From Trichoplax sp. H2 (Eukaryota > Placozoa > Uniplacotomia > Trichoplacea), in the NCBI GenBank assembly GCA_003344405.1, contig NOWV01000132.1:148884-212883 (forward strand): DNA of 64,000 nt, read 5' to 3'. The position numbers and the translations under genes are program-made. This document shows positions 1-14,176 of this stretch, one piece after another (the stretch's first letter is position 1; the number at the start of each line of letters is the position of its first letter). The notes below the pieces were generated by a model. It did no database searches, was not told the DNA's origin, and was given only the letters and a program-made list of their open reading frames with translations.

Positions 1-3000
1 CGAAGGGTAAGGATGGCATCCTTGATACAGGATGAGGTCGCAAAATGCTGATATTTTCCCATGGCAGATGTTGCAGATGCTAAAAGTTATAAAATTTAAG
101 TAGTTTAATATATTAAAGTAGCCTTATTAGTTAACAAATATATCGGTATAAGTTCACTACCTTATCCAGAATTAATATAACTGGATACCGCTCACTGGTA
201 CGACTCCTATAACATCGTGCAATTCGAAATAAATGATGCCGCTTTCAAATTAAATTCAAAACTGATATCGTATATGAATTACTCTCTCTAAAATTTACCC
301 CGGAGAAATGAATCCTATCTTATTCGCCATAGCAGATATTTCTTTCACGGCCTGCCAATATAAACCAAAGATAATAAACATCCACTAGTAGATAGTACTC
401 AATAAAATTAAAAATATTTTTATTCAGTAGTTCTTGTATCCAGATCAGCTTATTTGAACACAAACATACATTCATAATTTTAAATTAAATATTCAAATTC
501 ACACAATAACATTACAGATTTATACCGTGCGTATGGCATCGTCATCTCTTGATAAACCTAGCACTAACGAAATAGCTTCAACAAGTTCCTCATCATCCAA
601 GTATTCAATTGAATTTAGTAGCACCTAAAGTCCATAATAATAGCACCAGTTACTCGCTATATATATTTAAAAAAATGTGAGATCCAACATACGGAATGGA
701 TCTAAGTGAACTTACCTTAAGTAAACCTTCATCTAACTCCCGTTTTAATTTTGTCACAACTTTCGACTTTACTTGATCAGATAGAGTTTGCAGCCGATAC
801 TGCATTGTGGCATCTTTGCATATTCCGAGTACCATACCTTTTAGACAGCCTAACAATTTTTTCTCAATACTTTCAGCAAATTTCTGTGAGTAAGAGTAAA
901 GTGATGTCAAGATAGTAAGAAATTAGTAGTCAAATTTACCAGAAGATGAAATGTTTACCTTCATTTTTTCATCTAGTTTATAGCGTTTATTCCACCAACT
1001 CTTCTTGTTACAGTCTTTCATGCTCGCGGAATTTTCGTCCAGTATATTATCATAATCCTTTAGAATTGTGAGATACGAAACTATAGAACCCTAAAATGAT
1101 CGAAAGATTCGATATAGAAAGTAGAAATAAAATACTCTAAATATTTACTTTGAAGACAATTGGAAGCGTTAAGTAAAATAATCATACAATATCATCAATA
1201 TGTAAGGGGATCCTATAAAGTATCGGCTTCGTCTTATTTTGAAGGCGTGATATTAGCAGATAGTTGAAATTGTTTGACTTCATATCCATTCCGTCGTAAA
1301 GTAAATAGTTGCTCGTGCTTACCAATGATAGAGTACATACAACTATTCCTACAATGAACATAATTATAGGTATTTTTCCCTTAAGATACTCAAATTTATC
1401 AAAAACTTGTAAACATATGATATACAAATATACGCGTATATTAGCTAGCTTAAATTACCATCTGGTAATGTATCAACTGAATGCTCTTGAAAATTTTTCT
1501 CCAAGTCATTTCCAAATAAATATTGTTCCTTGAATGACAGTAGCTTTCTTTTTTCAAGAAAATACTGCAGCCGAGTTGTTGCAGCTTCACTTTGTTCATT
1601 TTGTGAATTAAGACCACTCTCTTCTTCGCTTCCTTTTGGTTCTAGATCGAGATCCAACGAGGATAGCTGGCTAATTAAGCTTTCCATTGGTTTATTGTCT
1701 CCACGAAAAGACTATTAATAGAATAGAATATATTTTTTATTATTAGCTATTATTCGGACAAGCCTTCAAAAAAAAATGTAGAGACTACCTTAAGTACTGA
1801 AGCAATAGCATTAGATTCATGGCAATGATTCCTAAAGGGAATATAAAGAAGATAAATATGTATTGTAGACAAGACATCAGCATTTAGTACTGTTTATTTT
1901 GTTTACTTCAGGTAAGATTCACGTTATTAATATATTTACTAGGAGTTACTGATAATTCATCGTACCTTATTTTCTTCCCCAAGCTAGCTAAGGCTTGATA
2001 TCTCAATGATATCGATAATGATAAATGCAAGAAATGAGCTGCCATACTCGTAGAATGGAACCCAATAATTGTAGTTAACATAAGGCAAAGTCTTTTTAAG
2101 GCTGTCGAATCATTGGCGATAAATGATAGCTTTAAAGCCTTATTTAAAGATGTGATTAGTTCAATATCCCTAGTATTCCAACTTTTATCGAAACACTGCA
2201 CTTGCTGATTTTTGGTAATTATAGTTTTTGCTTTTGCCGAAGATGCTACGCCATTCCGTGGTTTGCTTATCCGTTTCTTCGAAGTCTCACTATCATCAAC
2301 CGCAAGCTTTCCGTTCCTATTCTTTGGTTTTCGTCCTCTTTTCGTATTTAAGCTCTGTGAAACTCTGAGGATGTGAGAGGCACTACTGCTATCTCCAGAT
2401 GTAGTTCCTAAAAATTAAAGAAAATTGGTTTTCGAATAAGGGAGAGGCACTCAAAATGCAATATTAGCGTTCATTACAGCATAATCTTTAACAGTTATTG
2501 AATTTTCATACCGGACTCAGTTTTAGTAAAAATTTGTTGACGTAAATCCCACGAATCATTCAATTTGACTGGTACTTTACTGCCTCCGTCAATAACGGAT
2601 AAATTAAATTTGATCAGAGCTTTAACATACAAATGCCAACATTGCAAAGATGGAGAACATTTTTCAGGAGAAATAATTCTTTGAAGTACGTCATTCGCTT
2701 GATTCAGCTCTCCTTCCCGCATGTTTACTTCAGAGTGAAGACAAATGACCTTATTTACTAACTCTATTATAGGAAGATAGCGATTGTCCCACAGTAAATC
2801 TATATCAAGATGTTCGCTTAATTCACCAGAATTCCTCCTTAACACAAGATTTAAGTCAGTTTGTATTTGACGCATCGATTCTACTACACCATCTTCCATA
2901 GCATTGAATAAACGTAACATGTTATCCAGAATATTTAAACATTCAACATTGTTGCCAATAGTAGAATACGTTTTGGCTTTAACATAGAACACATCCAGTA

Positions 3001-6000
3001 TCATATGTAAGTCTCGAATGGTATGCATAGGAAAGCTATTTTTATCACATCCATGTAGATATTTACTCAAGGACATTAACGCTATATTTCTATTTTTTGA
3101 GTTACTACTAAATAACTGATTGACGTTACATATCTTATGTGAGATAGAATTAGCTCGTGTATCATCACATAGATCAATAACGGCTTCTACTTCGAATTTT
3201 ATCGCGTTTCCAGCTTGCATCATGAAATCATCGCTTGAATCTTGCTTTCCTCTGAGTAACTCCAGCTCGCTCAATCGAATATTGAAGTAAACAATCCTAA
3301 GCAAATCATATAAAGTGATTGCTCATTATCAGTAAATAATTAATTCAACTATCCGTAAATCCTTTTAATTAATATAAATAATATAAAGAAAAAACTTCTA
3401 AATATAGTCATCACTAGAAGCAAATTGCTACCTCTTCGACAAGTGTAACATATTAGCCACATGATGGCCTTCCATTAAATATCTTTTACTTTCAGAGACA
3501 GTTCCATGTAGACTTAAGATTTCACTGATTTGTTGTAAAGCCTCCAGGAAATAGTACAAGATGTTCCACTCCGAGTTCTCGGGTGTTGTGCGAATAACAC
3601 CATTATTTTTATCATTTGCTATTGAAATATGTTACAATATTCATAAAAAATACTCATTTTTTAAATTTCCATCTGAACCCAATTTATTTAGGCATACATT
3701 TAACCTTACCAGGTAGCGTAATATTTGCAAAACGATTCTTTAACAATATACGACATAAGTGAAGATTCTCCATTGCAGCATCAACAAGTAAATTATGTTC
3801 ATAAGAACTCCAATCTTCGCCTGACACCAAGCAGATTGTAGACACCACTGCATGAATATACGATTTTACTTTAACTGACAGTATAGTTTTAGTAAAATGG
3901 ACAGTCAGGAGGATATTTCCGATATTTTGCATCGATTCCTTTATCTACGAAAGAAACAACACAATCTGGCTGTAATGTGTTTATTACTATCGCACATATC
4001 TGATAATAACATTTAACATACATTTCCCTTTAAAACTTCAACTAAGGCAGTGGTCACTTGAAGGTAAACATCTATCATATCAATTTGCGATGGATTTTCC
4101 TTCGATAGCTGATTAAGAATTTGTCTACCTCTGTTTACTAATGCTGTTGCGTACGATACCAACTTCAGCTGGCAAAGAATATAACATAGCTCACAATACT
4201 TCATAACGGTCTGTTGCTTTATTACATTGTACGATTTCTTGCCTATGCTATCTTCTGTTATAGCTTCACCAAGTATTAACCTCAACGTTAAAGCTTTAAT
4301 TCGATAACAACTCTGCATTGAAAGAAAGCGGATTAGTTTTAGTTTTATTGACAATAATATAGTACCGTATATTCACTATCTCATACATAAAAGTCATACC
4401 TCATCATGTAACGCGAAAAAATCGCTTAGTAACCCTAGATTAGAGCATGTGATGTCAACTCTCCAGATTCTTTTAGAATCGAATTTTCCATCATTTGTGA
4501 TAGAGCTCCAAATGTTCATAGCCAAAATAAAATTTCTTAATGGTAATTCAGCATCTTTTCTGATATCCTGTTGCTACAATAACATTTTTACTAGTAATCA
4601 GATTTTACAAATTATGAGATAATGTTAATCAATTTAATGAAAATAAGCCTACATTAGACATAAGCTCTTCCATAATACAAATGCCAAGCCATAAATGTGC
4701 TGTAGCTAAAAGATCTTTGGCGCAAGGAAAATTTATTTCATCCTTCTCTACTAGTGTTAACGTATTTATAATTTCTTTACATGTATCCCTAGGTAATTCA
4801 CTTAGATAACAAAGAATGAATATATTATTACAACTTGTTCCATAAATATCACAATAACGGTAGAACAAACGCATGTGGCTTACCGTTGCATATCCTGTGA
4901 TAATCGATTTAATTGCATTAATTCTATTAATATCCAGCACTTATGCTGCAACATATTTCTGCTGTCATATCTTTTTGACAACTCGTTAATAATAGCAATT
5001 TGTTCATTTATGGTGTCCGATCTGTTGTTCATCCACATAGTATAGTGACAAAACGTTAATCATCTGATATAAAGCTAGCTCATTTGTATATTAAGAATAA
5101 GCACCCAATATAAATATCAGATTAATAAACATTAAAATTTACGAACTTGTTAGTTTTATACGAATTAAATTCCTCTTCTAATAGTGATAGACATTGATCA
5201 TGATTCATATTTTCCAAATCTGATTCCAAAAATCTAGAAATTCGTCAACATGTAATTAGAACTCTTTTGCGCGACAGAATATCTACCTGATAACTGCTTA
5301 AACTATTGTACCATATAGAGTAAGTCATAGTTACCTATTTCTCAAAAGTTGAATGGCATGGTCATCCGTTAATTCTTCTATCGCATTTACTTTAACTTTA
5401 ACCCAAGTATCTGCTATCTTTTGCATTATATGCTGGGGTAATGGCTTAGAAGTTGTCATTAAACTACTAATAAAATCTTTTAGCATTTTGAATGCCTCGT
5501 CGTAATTTTTGTAATAATTCAGGCAGTCTATACGTAAAACTGTCACTTTTAACAAAATTGCCTAAATAAGATAAATCAATGTTCCATGAGTGACCAATAT
5601 CAATTTATGTTGATAGCAATATAGTTTTACTACGCTATGAAAACTAGTCAATCTATCCTGTAAGGTGTAGGAGCGTATTTTAACAACTGCATAGGAAAAG
5701 AATGCATAATCTAAAGAGTAGACTGGCTTACTTACCATACTATTCGTATCTGTTTCCTGACTATCACTTTCATTATTGCGCAATTGTATTAATGTAGTAA
5801 ATGTGAGACGCAAAACGGTTTCAGCTACGTCAAAATATTTCTTATTAAATAGAAATAATCCAATAGAATAAGCCACTCCGCCTAGATTTCGTCGTTCCCA
5901 TGAAATCTTTTTAAGATTTGCCATATGTTGGGTAACTCTTAAATTCTCATTGGCGACAACTAGGAATTGATCAGCCAAGTCGCTAATAGTTATTTTTTCT

Positions 6001-7450
6001 TGAATACCTACATGAACATTGGATTAACAATTTAGGCAATTAAGGGGATGATAAAGCACATACTAAATAAATATTTCATACTCGCTAATCTGAAACGTTT
6101 ACGACTTAGAAATGATAAATTGGTATAACACATTACAGAATTGGATAATTTGTTACCTAATATAGATTGGTTAAATTTTATGTACAAAGATAGGATCTTG
6201 TAATTGCAGGCAAGTAGAGGTAGATAACGATCTAATAATTTATTGTTTACGTCTGTTGACGATTTTTCCGTCTTGATACCATCATTTTCCCATTTTGTAG
6301 TTAAAGGTATGCTAAGACTTAGTAATCGATTATAACTATCCAATATAAAAGCCAGTTGCTTATTATCGTTTTCATGATCGCAACGAGACGAATAATCATG
6401 AATGATGTTATTTGCTGTTAATTTGACAATTTCGAATAATTCAATTAGTATAAATAAACTTTGAGTGAGTTGAAAAGATTTTAAGCATCTCGTCAATTCT
6501 TGACAAGCTTGTATAATTTGTTTCTGCTTACTGTAGATATTATTGATGGATAGTGTCTCAATAGGTAATTGTGATATTTCAATACTCAATCTAGATAGCG
6601 TTGTTACCGCAACAATTAAAGCTATCATAGACTTGTTAGTATTTTGTTTCGGTAGTAGCAATTTATTCAATTGTTTGATTAAATTAATGGCAGCTTGGCT
6701 ATTACCGGCTAGGTAATGACAACACCAATAATTACTATAAAAGCTTAAGAGGCTTGATAAATTGACAAGTTGCCTTTGATCATCACACGTTAACCAAGCC
6801 ATAAGCTGTTGTAACTGTTGGTTTGCCCAATTTTCAAAGTTACCATAGAAATTGGCAATGATTTGGTAATGATTGCAACATTTCTTATCAAATTTAAAAA
6901 GGTAAGAATGGCAACTACGAATCATTTTATCAACGATCCAATCTAATTGTTGGTTGGCAGCAATGGCGAGCATTAAGCTTAATTTTCGACATTTTAAGAC
7001 TACAGCTTCTCGTTGATCAATATCCCACTTTTCAATTCGGAATGCACAACTCCATAATAATTGATGACCACTAATAAGTAATTTTTGATGCTCATCGTTA
7101 TCTAAATCTTTCTTTTTCATTTTTTTATCAGTTAATTTATCATGCAATAACTTGATCCATACCAATGACTGGTTAACAAATTGTTTCTTTAATAGCTTAT
7201 CCGACATACAATAGATTAATTTGCCCACTTTCAAGGAATCGACTGTGGTCAGTTGTTGTAGCTTGGATAAATACTGTAGAACAGTATGGGATATTTGGCA
7301 AATTGTTTCAACAGTGTCGAGGTCATGATTGTCTTGAGCTAAAATGTCCACTGATTTTTTGAGCATTTTCATTGCCATAATCACTTCCTGTTTTATAGAC
7401 TTTGTATTCTTGTTTTGCTTGTGAATTTTATTCAATGCGGCTATATGATC
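1..7450 (-). CDS. ESPL1: Separase (ESPL1 family), multi-exon, 3' part cut by window edge
   Basis: Separase is the caspase-like cysteine protease that cleaves cohesin at anaphase. The N-terminal exon (about 6082-7450) encodes a helical repeat segment resembling the start of vertebrate separase (LLWSCAFRIEKW, then KCRKLSLMLAIA). Next exons lie near 5736-6007, 5331-5570, 4629-4940, 4013-4354, 3684-3932, 2495-3304, 1908-2201 and 1445-1687. The C-terminal part is diagnostic: a KKSWWNKRYKLDEKM segment near 960-1020, LLGCLKGMVLGI near 830-870, an exon about 529-603, and exons 299-351, 161-206 and 1-79. These end in VILILDK / HLQHLPWENISILRPHPVSR, the conserved strand before the catalytic His. The His and Cys lie beyond base 1. 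Phases close across the last four exons. The first exon is uncertain: a TAG at 7451-7453 sits just upstream in a CTTCCTTCATAAATATAG acceptor-like context, so the start codon is probably in an unseen upstream exon. Family assignment is confident; middle exon borders are approximate. Confidence 0.9.
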
Positions 7451-9028
7451 CTATATTTATGAAGGAAGAGGATGAATCGTATTTGATTTAATGAGTTCGT
7501 ATATCATTCATGAGCATGACTATTATCTAGGGAAGTGGCATCACACATAGACTGGAGTGGTTTTTTTATTAGCCCATGGATCACAACATCGAATTGCAAT
7601 TTATTCCATTAATTCAAATAAATGAAGATGAAACGTATATATCGTATACAGTACTACTGCACCACCCACTAGCTATATCAGTGAGTGTTTCGATTGTGGC
7701 TAATCCTACTGTGTTGAGCAAGAGCGACTGAAGTATGAATCTGTCTTTCTTTCTTCCTCGTTGCAAATCCTACAGTATAAAATGGACAATCTGCTCTTTT
7801 TGTACACTTGCATGGCGTATGGCTATGTTTGTAGACTATTTTAGCATGATCTTAGTGGAAAAGTAGCAGTAAAAGGTTTTTATCCTAGCTGACGAGAACG
7901 CAGTCTAGTGTGCAGATCAAAACAACTTGGTTATTGCTTGTACTTGTGTGTCCTCATTGTATAGTATATTGTACACAATTGCATAACGAGATCGATAGGC
8001 TTTATATTGTACATAGAATGGCCATTTAGTAACTGTACTTTGCTTGCAGTTTGTTGTTCTACAGTATTATAACTAATAAAAAGTAGAATGGTACTACTGC
8101 TAATGACCCAGTTGCAACGGTTTCAATTTTCAAAATGGAATGGTCCATCGTTAACAAAAGTACTTGTCTATCCATTGAACAATAATATTATTACAGTGGC
8201 AATTTTACCTTAATCTTTGGCAAGATTTCATGGCAACTCGTTGCACTATATTGATCGATTAGATCCATTTTGATTGTATTGGGTAATTCTGCACTTTGAC
8301 TAGATGGCCTTTTTTACTCAATGACCGCAAAGAATGAACTGTTGCTTTTTCTTCCTTGCTGTTGATATCCTCCACTGACAAAGCAGTTGTACCAATACCC
8401 AGTGGAAGCCCGTTGCAGTTCAATTTGAATGTTTTCTCGGTCTGTTCACTTCTGCACGACTTTTTGGAAGATATAAATTGGCAAAGGACCAAAGAAACTC
8501 TTCCAGGATAACTGGAAATGTTCCTTCACGACATGAAGGAAAAATGGCCAAGACGGAACTGACTGCAGTAGGATGACGGTATTGATACGTAGACGGTTGT
8601 GGGGCAAAGCTTGAAGGTATCGTACACCACTGCAGTTGACGCTCTTGAACGGTCACTTTTCCCTCATACAAAGTCAACAGTGGAAATCCATTGAAATATT
8701 TCTTTGTCCTGTGGTTGACTTGGATTTTGAATGACCCGCCTTCATTTCAAAAACGGTTCACCCGCAGCGGTACTACAACCGCAAAGCCAGTCAGCACCAG
8801 TGACACGATTGCTGTCATGGTTGTACTGTACAGTGTACAGTACAGGACGTATCGTAGGGTGTGTACTGTACACTGTAACTTTCAACGCCATTATGGTTGA
8901 CTGTACTGTAGCAGTCCAGAGCAGCGCGGTATACTGTACAGTACAGTAGATCCATCGATCGCTCGTCTCAGACTGCCAAACGCTCAAGGACCAAATTCAA
9001 GCCATCATGGCAACTGCACCTCCATGTA
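7451..9028. other. Intergenic stretch, no gene recognised
   Basis: AT-rich sequence upstream of separase. Short open frames at 8259-8677 (-) and 8691-8949 (+) match no family I know. Part of 8817-8948 is a cluster of TGTAC palindromes, described separately. The separase promoter and any 5' exon should lie here. Confidence 0.5.
8817..8948. repeat. TGTAC-rich palindrome cluster
   Basis: Repeated TACTGTACAGT-like words read the same on both strands, giving overlapping potential hairpins. The same word recurs in clusters near 17680-17730, 18540-18640, 19240-19410, 21250-21300 and throughout 62.2-63.8 kb. Function unknown. Confidence 0.7.
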
Positions 9029-11000
9029 AGTGCTACATAAAGTACAAGATAATCTTGCTCTTGACAAATGCTACATAAAGTACAAGATAATCTTGCTCTT
9101 GACAAGTGCTACATAACGTACAAGATAATCTTGCTCTTGACAAGTGATACATAAAGTACAAGATAATCTTGCTCTTGACAAGTGCTACATAAAGTACAAG
9201 ATAATCTTGCTCTTGACAAATGCTACATAAAGTACAAGATAATTTTGCTCTTGACAAATGCTACATAAAGTACAAGATAATTTTGCTCTTGACAAGTGCT
9301 ACATAACGTAGAAGATAATCTTGCTCTTGACTAGTGCTACATAAAGTACAAGATAATCTTGCTCTGGACAAGTGCTACATACAGTAAAGTACAAGATAAC
9401 CTTGCTCTTGACTAGTGCTACATAAAGTACAAGATAATCTTGCTCTTGACAAATGCTACATAAAGTACAAGATAATTTTGCTCTTGACAAGTGCTACATA
9501 ACGTAGAAGATAATCTTGCTCTTGACTAGTGCCACATAAACTACAAGATAATCTTGCTCTTGACAAATGCTGCATAAAGTACAAGATAATTTTGCTCTTG
9601 ACAAGTGCTACATAACGCAGAAGATAATCTTGCTCTTGACTAGTGCCACATAAAGTACAAGATAATCTTACTCTGGACAACTGCTACATACAGTAAAGTA
9701 CAAGATAACCTTGCTCTTGACTAGTGCTACATAAAGTACAAGATAATCTTGCTCTGGACAAGTGCTACATACAGTAAAGTACAAGATAACCTTGCTCTCG
9801 ACTAGTGAAGATAATTTCGCTCTTGACAAGTGATACATAAAGTACAAGATAATCTTGCTCTTGACAAGTGATACATAAAGTACAAGATAATCTTGCTCTT
9901 GACTAGTGCTACATAAAGTACAAGATAATCTTGCTCTTGACAAATGCTACATAAAGTACAAGATAATCTTGCTCTTGACAAATGCTACATAAAGTACAAG
10001 ATAATTTTGCTCTTGACAAGTGCTACATAACGTAGAAGATAATCTTGCTCTTGACTAGTGCCACATAAACTACAAGATAATCTTGCTCTTGACAAATGCT
10101 GCATAAAGTACAAGATAATTTTGCTCTTGACAAGTGCTACATAACGCAGAAGATAATCTTGCTCTTGACTAGTGCCACATAAAGTACAAGATAATCTTAC
10201 TCTGGACAACTGCTACATACAGTAAAGTACAAGATAACCTTGCTCTTGACTAGTGCTACATAAAGTACAAGATAATCTTGCTCTGGACAAGTGCTACATA
10301 CAGTAAAGTACAAGATAACCTTGCTCTCGACTAGTGAAGATAATTTCGCTCTTGACAAGTGATACATAAAGTACAAGATAATCTTGCTCTTGACAAGTGA
10401 TACATAAAGTACAAGATAATCTTGCTCTTGACTAGTGCTACATAAAGTACAAGATAATCTTGCTCTTGACAAATGCTACATAAAGTACAAGATAATCTTG
10501 CTCTTGACAAATGCTGCATAAAGTACAAGATAATTTTGCTCTTGACAAGTGCTACATAACGCAGAAGATAATCTTGCTCTTGACTAGTGCCACATAAAGT
10601 ACAAGATAATCTTACTCTGGACAACTGCTACATACAGTAAAGTACAAGATAACCTTGCTCTTGACTAGTGCTACATAAAGTACAAGATAATCTTGCTCTG
10701 GACAAGTGCTACATACAGTAAAGTACAAGATAACCTTGCTCTTGACTAGTGCTACATAAAGTACAAGATAATCTTGCTCTCGACAAGTGCTACATAAAGT
10801 ACAAGATAATTTTACTCTTGACAAGTGATACATAATCTTGCTCTTGAAAAGTGCTACATAAAGTACAAGATAATCTTGCTCTTAATAAGTGATACATAAA
10901 GTACAAGATAATCTTGCTCTGGACAAGTGCTACATAAAGTACAAGATAATCCTACTCTTGACAAGTGCTACATAAAGTACAAGATAATCCTGCTCTTAAC
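9029..11000. repeat. 38-bp minisatellite with 529-bp higher-order repeats
   Basis: About 50 tandem copies of a 38-bp unit (TGCTACATAAAGTACAAGAT followed by AATCTTGCTCTTGACAAG). Most copies are exactly 38 bp. Variants are a 43-bp form with an inserted ACAGT and a 25-bp truncated form. From about 9411 a block of 529 bp is repeated almost exactly at +529 (9456 to 9985, 9668 to 10197). That length equals 11 x 38 + 2 x 43 + 25. A third copy is shorter by 114 bp, exactly three units: the marker TGCTGCATAAAG occurs at 9568, 10097 and 10512. The long minus-strand open frames here are a by-product of the repeat and not genes. Confidence 0.95.
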
Positions 11001-11538
11001 GGATAACTACTGATTAATTGCGCCTAATGAATGTGTACAGTATCAAATTATCCGCCTGTACTATTAAGGCGACTCATGCACCTCAAGAAATTGTTAGTCA
11101 TCATGTCGTATGGTACTATTGTACCATACGACTACGACGCATTCATCAGCTAGTCAACTTTGAATCGACATCACACGATAATACTACTACCGGACTTCAA
11201 GCAAGGATAAGTTGGATAATTTACAATTAAAAACAAGGATAAATTTCAAGATATTAAAGTAAATATCTATGCTACTGTATTACAATAGCATGATAGCATT
11301 CTTGGGTGGTAGCAGTGAAACGCCTGCTAAATACCACGCCTAGGATCGTTTCGTAATACATGATCAGATCTTTGCAACGTTATACTGTAGTCTCAAACCA
11401 TTCGCGCTAACTTATTATTGCACTGGTTCAGTTACTATTTCTATCCTATATATATATATCAGTATATTTTCGATTTCATTGATGATATTAATCTACATTA
11501 ATGGTACTTTTTCATTTATTTATAATTTACTATTTCAG
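11001..11538. other. Region between minisatellite and metaxin-2 coding exons
   Basis: Expected to hold the promoter, 5' UTR and first short coding exon of the metaxin-2 gene. A candidate start is the ATG near 11290 followed by a GG-GT donor whose phase would fit, but the support is too weak to assign it. Confidence 0.35.
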
Positions 11539-14154
11539 CTGATGAAGCATGGACCAAAAGCATCGAATTATATTGTAAACCATCAGGTATTCTCAAAGTG
11601 CAAATGTCACATACGCGTATAGCAAATAATCCACTACAGTGTATCTTTGCTAAATTCATCCTCTACTTAATATGTGCCTCCTTCTAAAGTTCAATATCAA
11701 AATTTTTTTAAAACAATATCACAAACTTTCTTCTCTTGTTAAAATTCCAATAAATAAAAATCCTGTATATGCCATGTCATCGCAGATGTAGTTACAATTT
11801 CGGCCCTGATGATTGCAAGTTACCCACAACATAACTATCAAGATACGTCAATCACCAATTAATGATGTACTTGTGCGTAAAAGTTGGTTCTTTTCACATT
11901 ATAGTGCATGCAATTATATCACTTCCATCCACTCGGAGCAGACACTGATTGTTTTTGATCCTAGACATCCTCCCTACAATTACCATCATTACTCTACATC
12001 ATGGACGAGAACTATAGACGATCCGTTACAATTTAAGAGTAGAAATAAAATGTGACGTAAATATAACTTGAATTGCAAGAATTAGACTCAGAATGGACCT
12101 ATAACTGCCAATTGTGCTAATGCATTGTCATCTAATATTAGAAACGTAGCTAAGAATAGAATAACTTACGTTGTAGCTAAGATATTGGTATTACTTTCCT
12201 TACAGTATAGATAACTTTGCTTCTCCTGGAAATAACATCGAAATTTTAGCATAGAACGTTATGTTGTATAACATGTATCCGATATTAAATCTACGCAGTA
12301 TCCTCGTATCAATATAGTCTTGCAATCATCATAAACAGTGACAATGTTGACGCAGATTCATTTAGATATTTTCGAGCGCATTAAAATTCTTTACTACAGC
12401 TTCACTGATAGTCTCTTCAAGTAATACAAGTAATTACAATTCATCATATTGTTACCCATCCCTTTCTTGTAATCAACTATTTTCAAACTCTTACCAGCTA
12501 ATACTGTACTGTATTATGCAGCCGCTTTAAATCGAGAATGATGAGCATAAATTCAACTAAAGTCTTTACGTATTGAGTGATAACAACATATATCTTCTAC
12601 ATTGGCATAGATGAAGAACTTTTATATGAAAAAGGAGAGAAACTTGCTGTTAAGGTTGGACACAACTGAAATTGTAGATTCCTTTGCTGTTATAGTGTGT
12701 CCTTTCAATAAAATTCGATAATGTGGAACGTTTTAACTTAGACGTTAAAATTTGACCTATTCAAAACTAGATATAACTTCTTACTTTAATGAAATTAATC
12801 ACTGATAAACTTGCAATATATCAATCGTGCGAAGTCCTATTCCAGAAATAACCGTTAACAATTTACTAATTGTAATAATAGGCTTATCTGGCTATTTCTC
12901 GACTTGAATATTCCGTACATGTTAGATCTAATACGGAATTTATGTCTCCTTCAGGTACAATTGATTATTAGTACAATTGTTAGATATGTTTCACTACGAT
13001 CCATCTGGTCATGTACTTGCAATGAAATTAGCTATTTATGCATATAATGAAATAATTTTATAATATACGGTACCATAACAGGGTCAGTAACTGCCGTATT
13101 GCTAGTATTTTAAGACTTGACATTTGTGCTAGGTGTTGTCCCTATAATCCGTGTCCCACCACTCTTCTTTTGCGGATTTAATGCCATAGCCAACTTTATC
13201 GAGCTAAAGGTATCATTATCATCATGTATCCGGCATTAAGCTAGCGCTGGTAGTCTCATCGTTTATGTAATTATCAGATAGTCACTGGATACGAATACTG
13301 TGCGTACTAATATTTGAATTTTCTTTTAACTTGTATAGGAACGCTCCGCTAGTAGCCTTTTAGATTCACAGACAACAGCTGACATGAAAGCTTATATATC
13401 GTTAATACAAGATAAACTATTACCGGCAGAGGTATGCAAAGTGTAGCCAAATTTCTAATCAGAGTTTCAGCCATCCTAATCATAGCGTACTAACAATTTA
13501 CTCTATGTCACTATTTGACTGTAGATGTGCATTACATGGGGAAACGATGATAATTATGCAAATGTAAATTCCTAGTTTGAAATAACGATTACGTTATTAC
13601 AACAGATATTGTTCATACAAAAATGGTCGTTAACAAAATTCTTTCTACCCGTTTACAGCTGACTAAACACAAATATGGTGATAATCTACCGTCTCCGCTC
13701 AATCAGATTATACCTTGGCTGAAAAGGCAATCAATTATTCGCTCTTTAAGAAATCGAGAATTACCTATTGTCTATAGTGATGCCAAATCAACGATCAAAC
13801 AAGTTCTACAAGCATTGTCAAATCGCTTAGGAACAAGTCTTCGCTTTTTTGACGATAGGTGATGATTATGTTCCACAGTATCACAGATATGAATCAATGT
13901 TTACGTACTGTAGTTCCGATAGATAAGCAAATTATACTCTATATAAATCTTTTGTGAATGCCTGTTACATGGAATCTCACGGAAAGGTAACTGAGTTTTT
14001 TATTATATTTAGACTTACAGAATTGGACGCTTTAGCTTATGGTCATCTAAAATCTATCCAGGATTGTGATTTATTAGAAATAAGAAATCTTCTAACGGAC
14101 TATCCGAATCTTGTAGTATTTTGTAATAATTTCCCAGTTATGAACAATCTGTAA
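11539..14154 (+). CDS. MTX2: Metaxin-2 homologue (mitochondrial outer-membrane biogenesis)
   Basis: Metaxin-2 is a GST-fold protein on the cytosolic face of the mitochondrial outer membrane and works with metaxin-1 in the SAM/MICOS-associated import machinery. Eight coding exons fit with closing phases: 11539-11586, 12611-12654, 12882-12954, 13133-13209, 13339-13431, 13525-13563, 13659-13858 and 14013-14154. They give about 238 residues against about 263 in human, so only a short N-terminal exon is missing. Diagnostic stretches in order: DEAWTKSIELYCKPS, VRSNTEFMSPSG, TADMKAYISLIQDKLLPAE, MCITWGNDDNYAN, LTKHKYGDNLPSPLNQIIPW, QALSNRLGTSLRFFDD and LTELDALAYGHLKSI. The last carries the family's conserved ELDAL..GHL motif. 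TAA is at 14152-14154, followed by AATAAA at 14171. MTX2 fits better than MTX1 along the whole length, and the C-terminus shows no membrane segment. Confidence 0.9.
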
Positions 14155-14170
14155 ATCTTTATTGCGCATT

Positions 14171-14176
14171 AATAAA
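14171..14176 (+). terminator. Poly(A) signal of metaxin-2
   Basis: AATAAA lies 16 bases after the metaxin-2 stop codon on the same strand. Confidence 0.6.

Noticed and set aside
8259-8677. Two overlapping minus-strand frames of 77 and 85 residues
   Set aside because: No recognised family, no convincing splice or start context, and the frames overlap each other.
9033-10833. Series of 63-97-residue minus-strand frames with similar sequences
   Set aside because: They are translations of the 38-bp minisatellite; three units (114 bp) restore frame, so open runs arise without selection.
9029-11000. CRISPR-like regular spacing
   Set aside because: The whole unit is conserved with no unique spacers, and the genome is eukaryotic.
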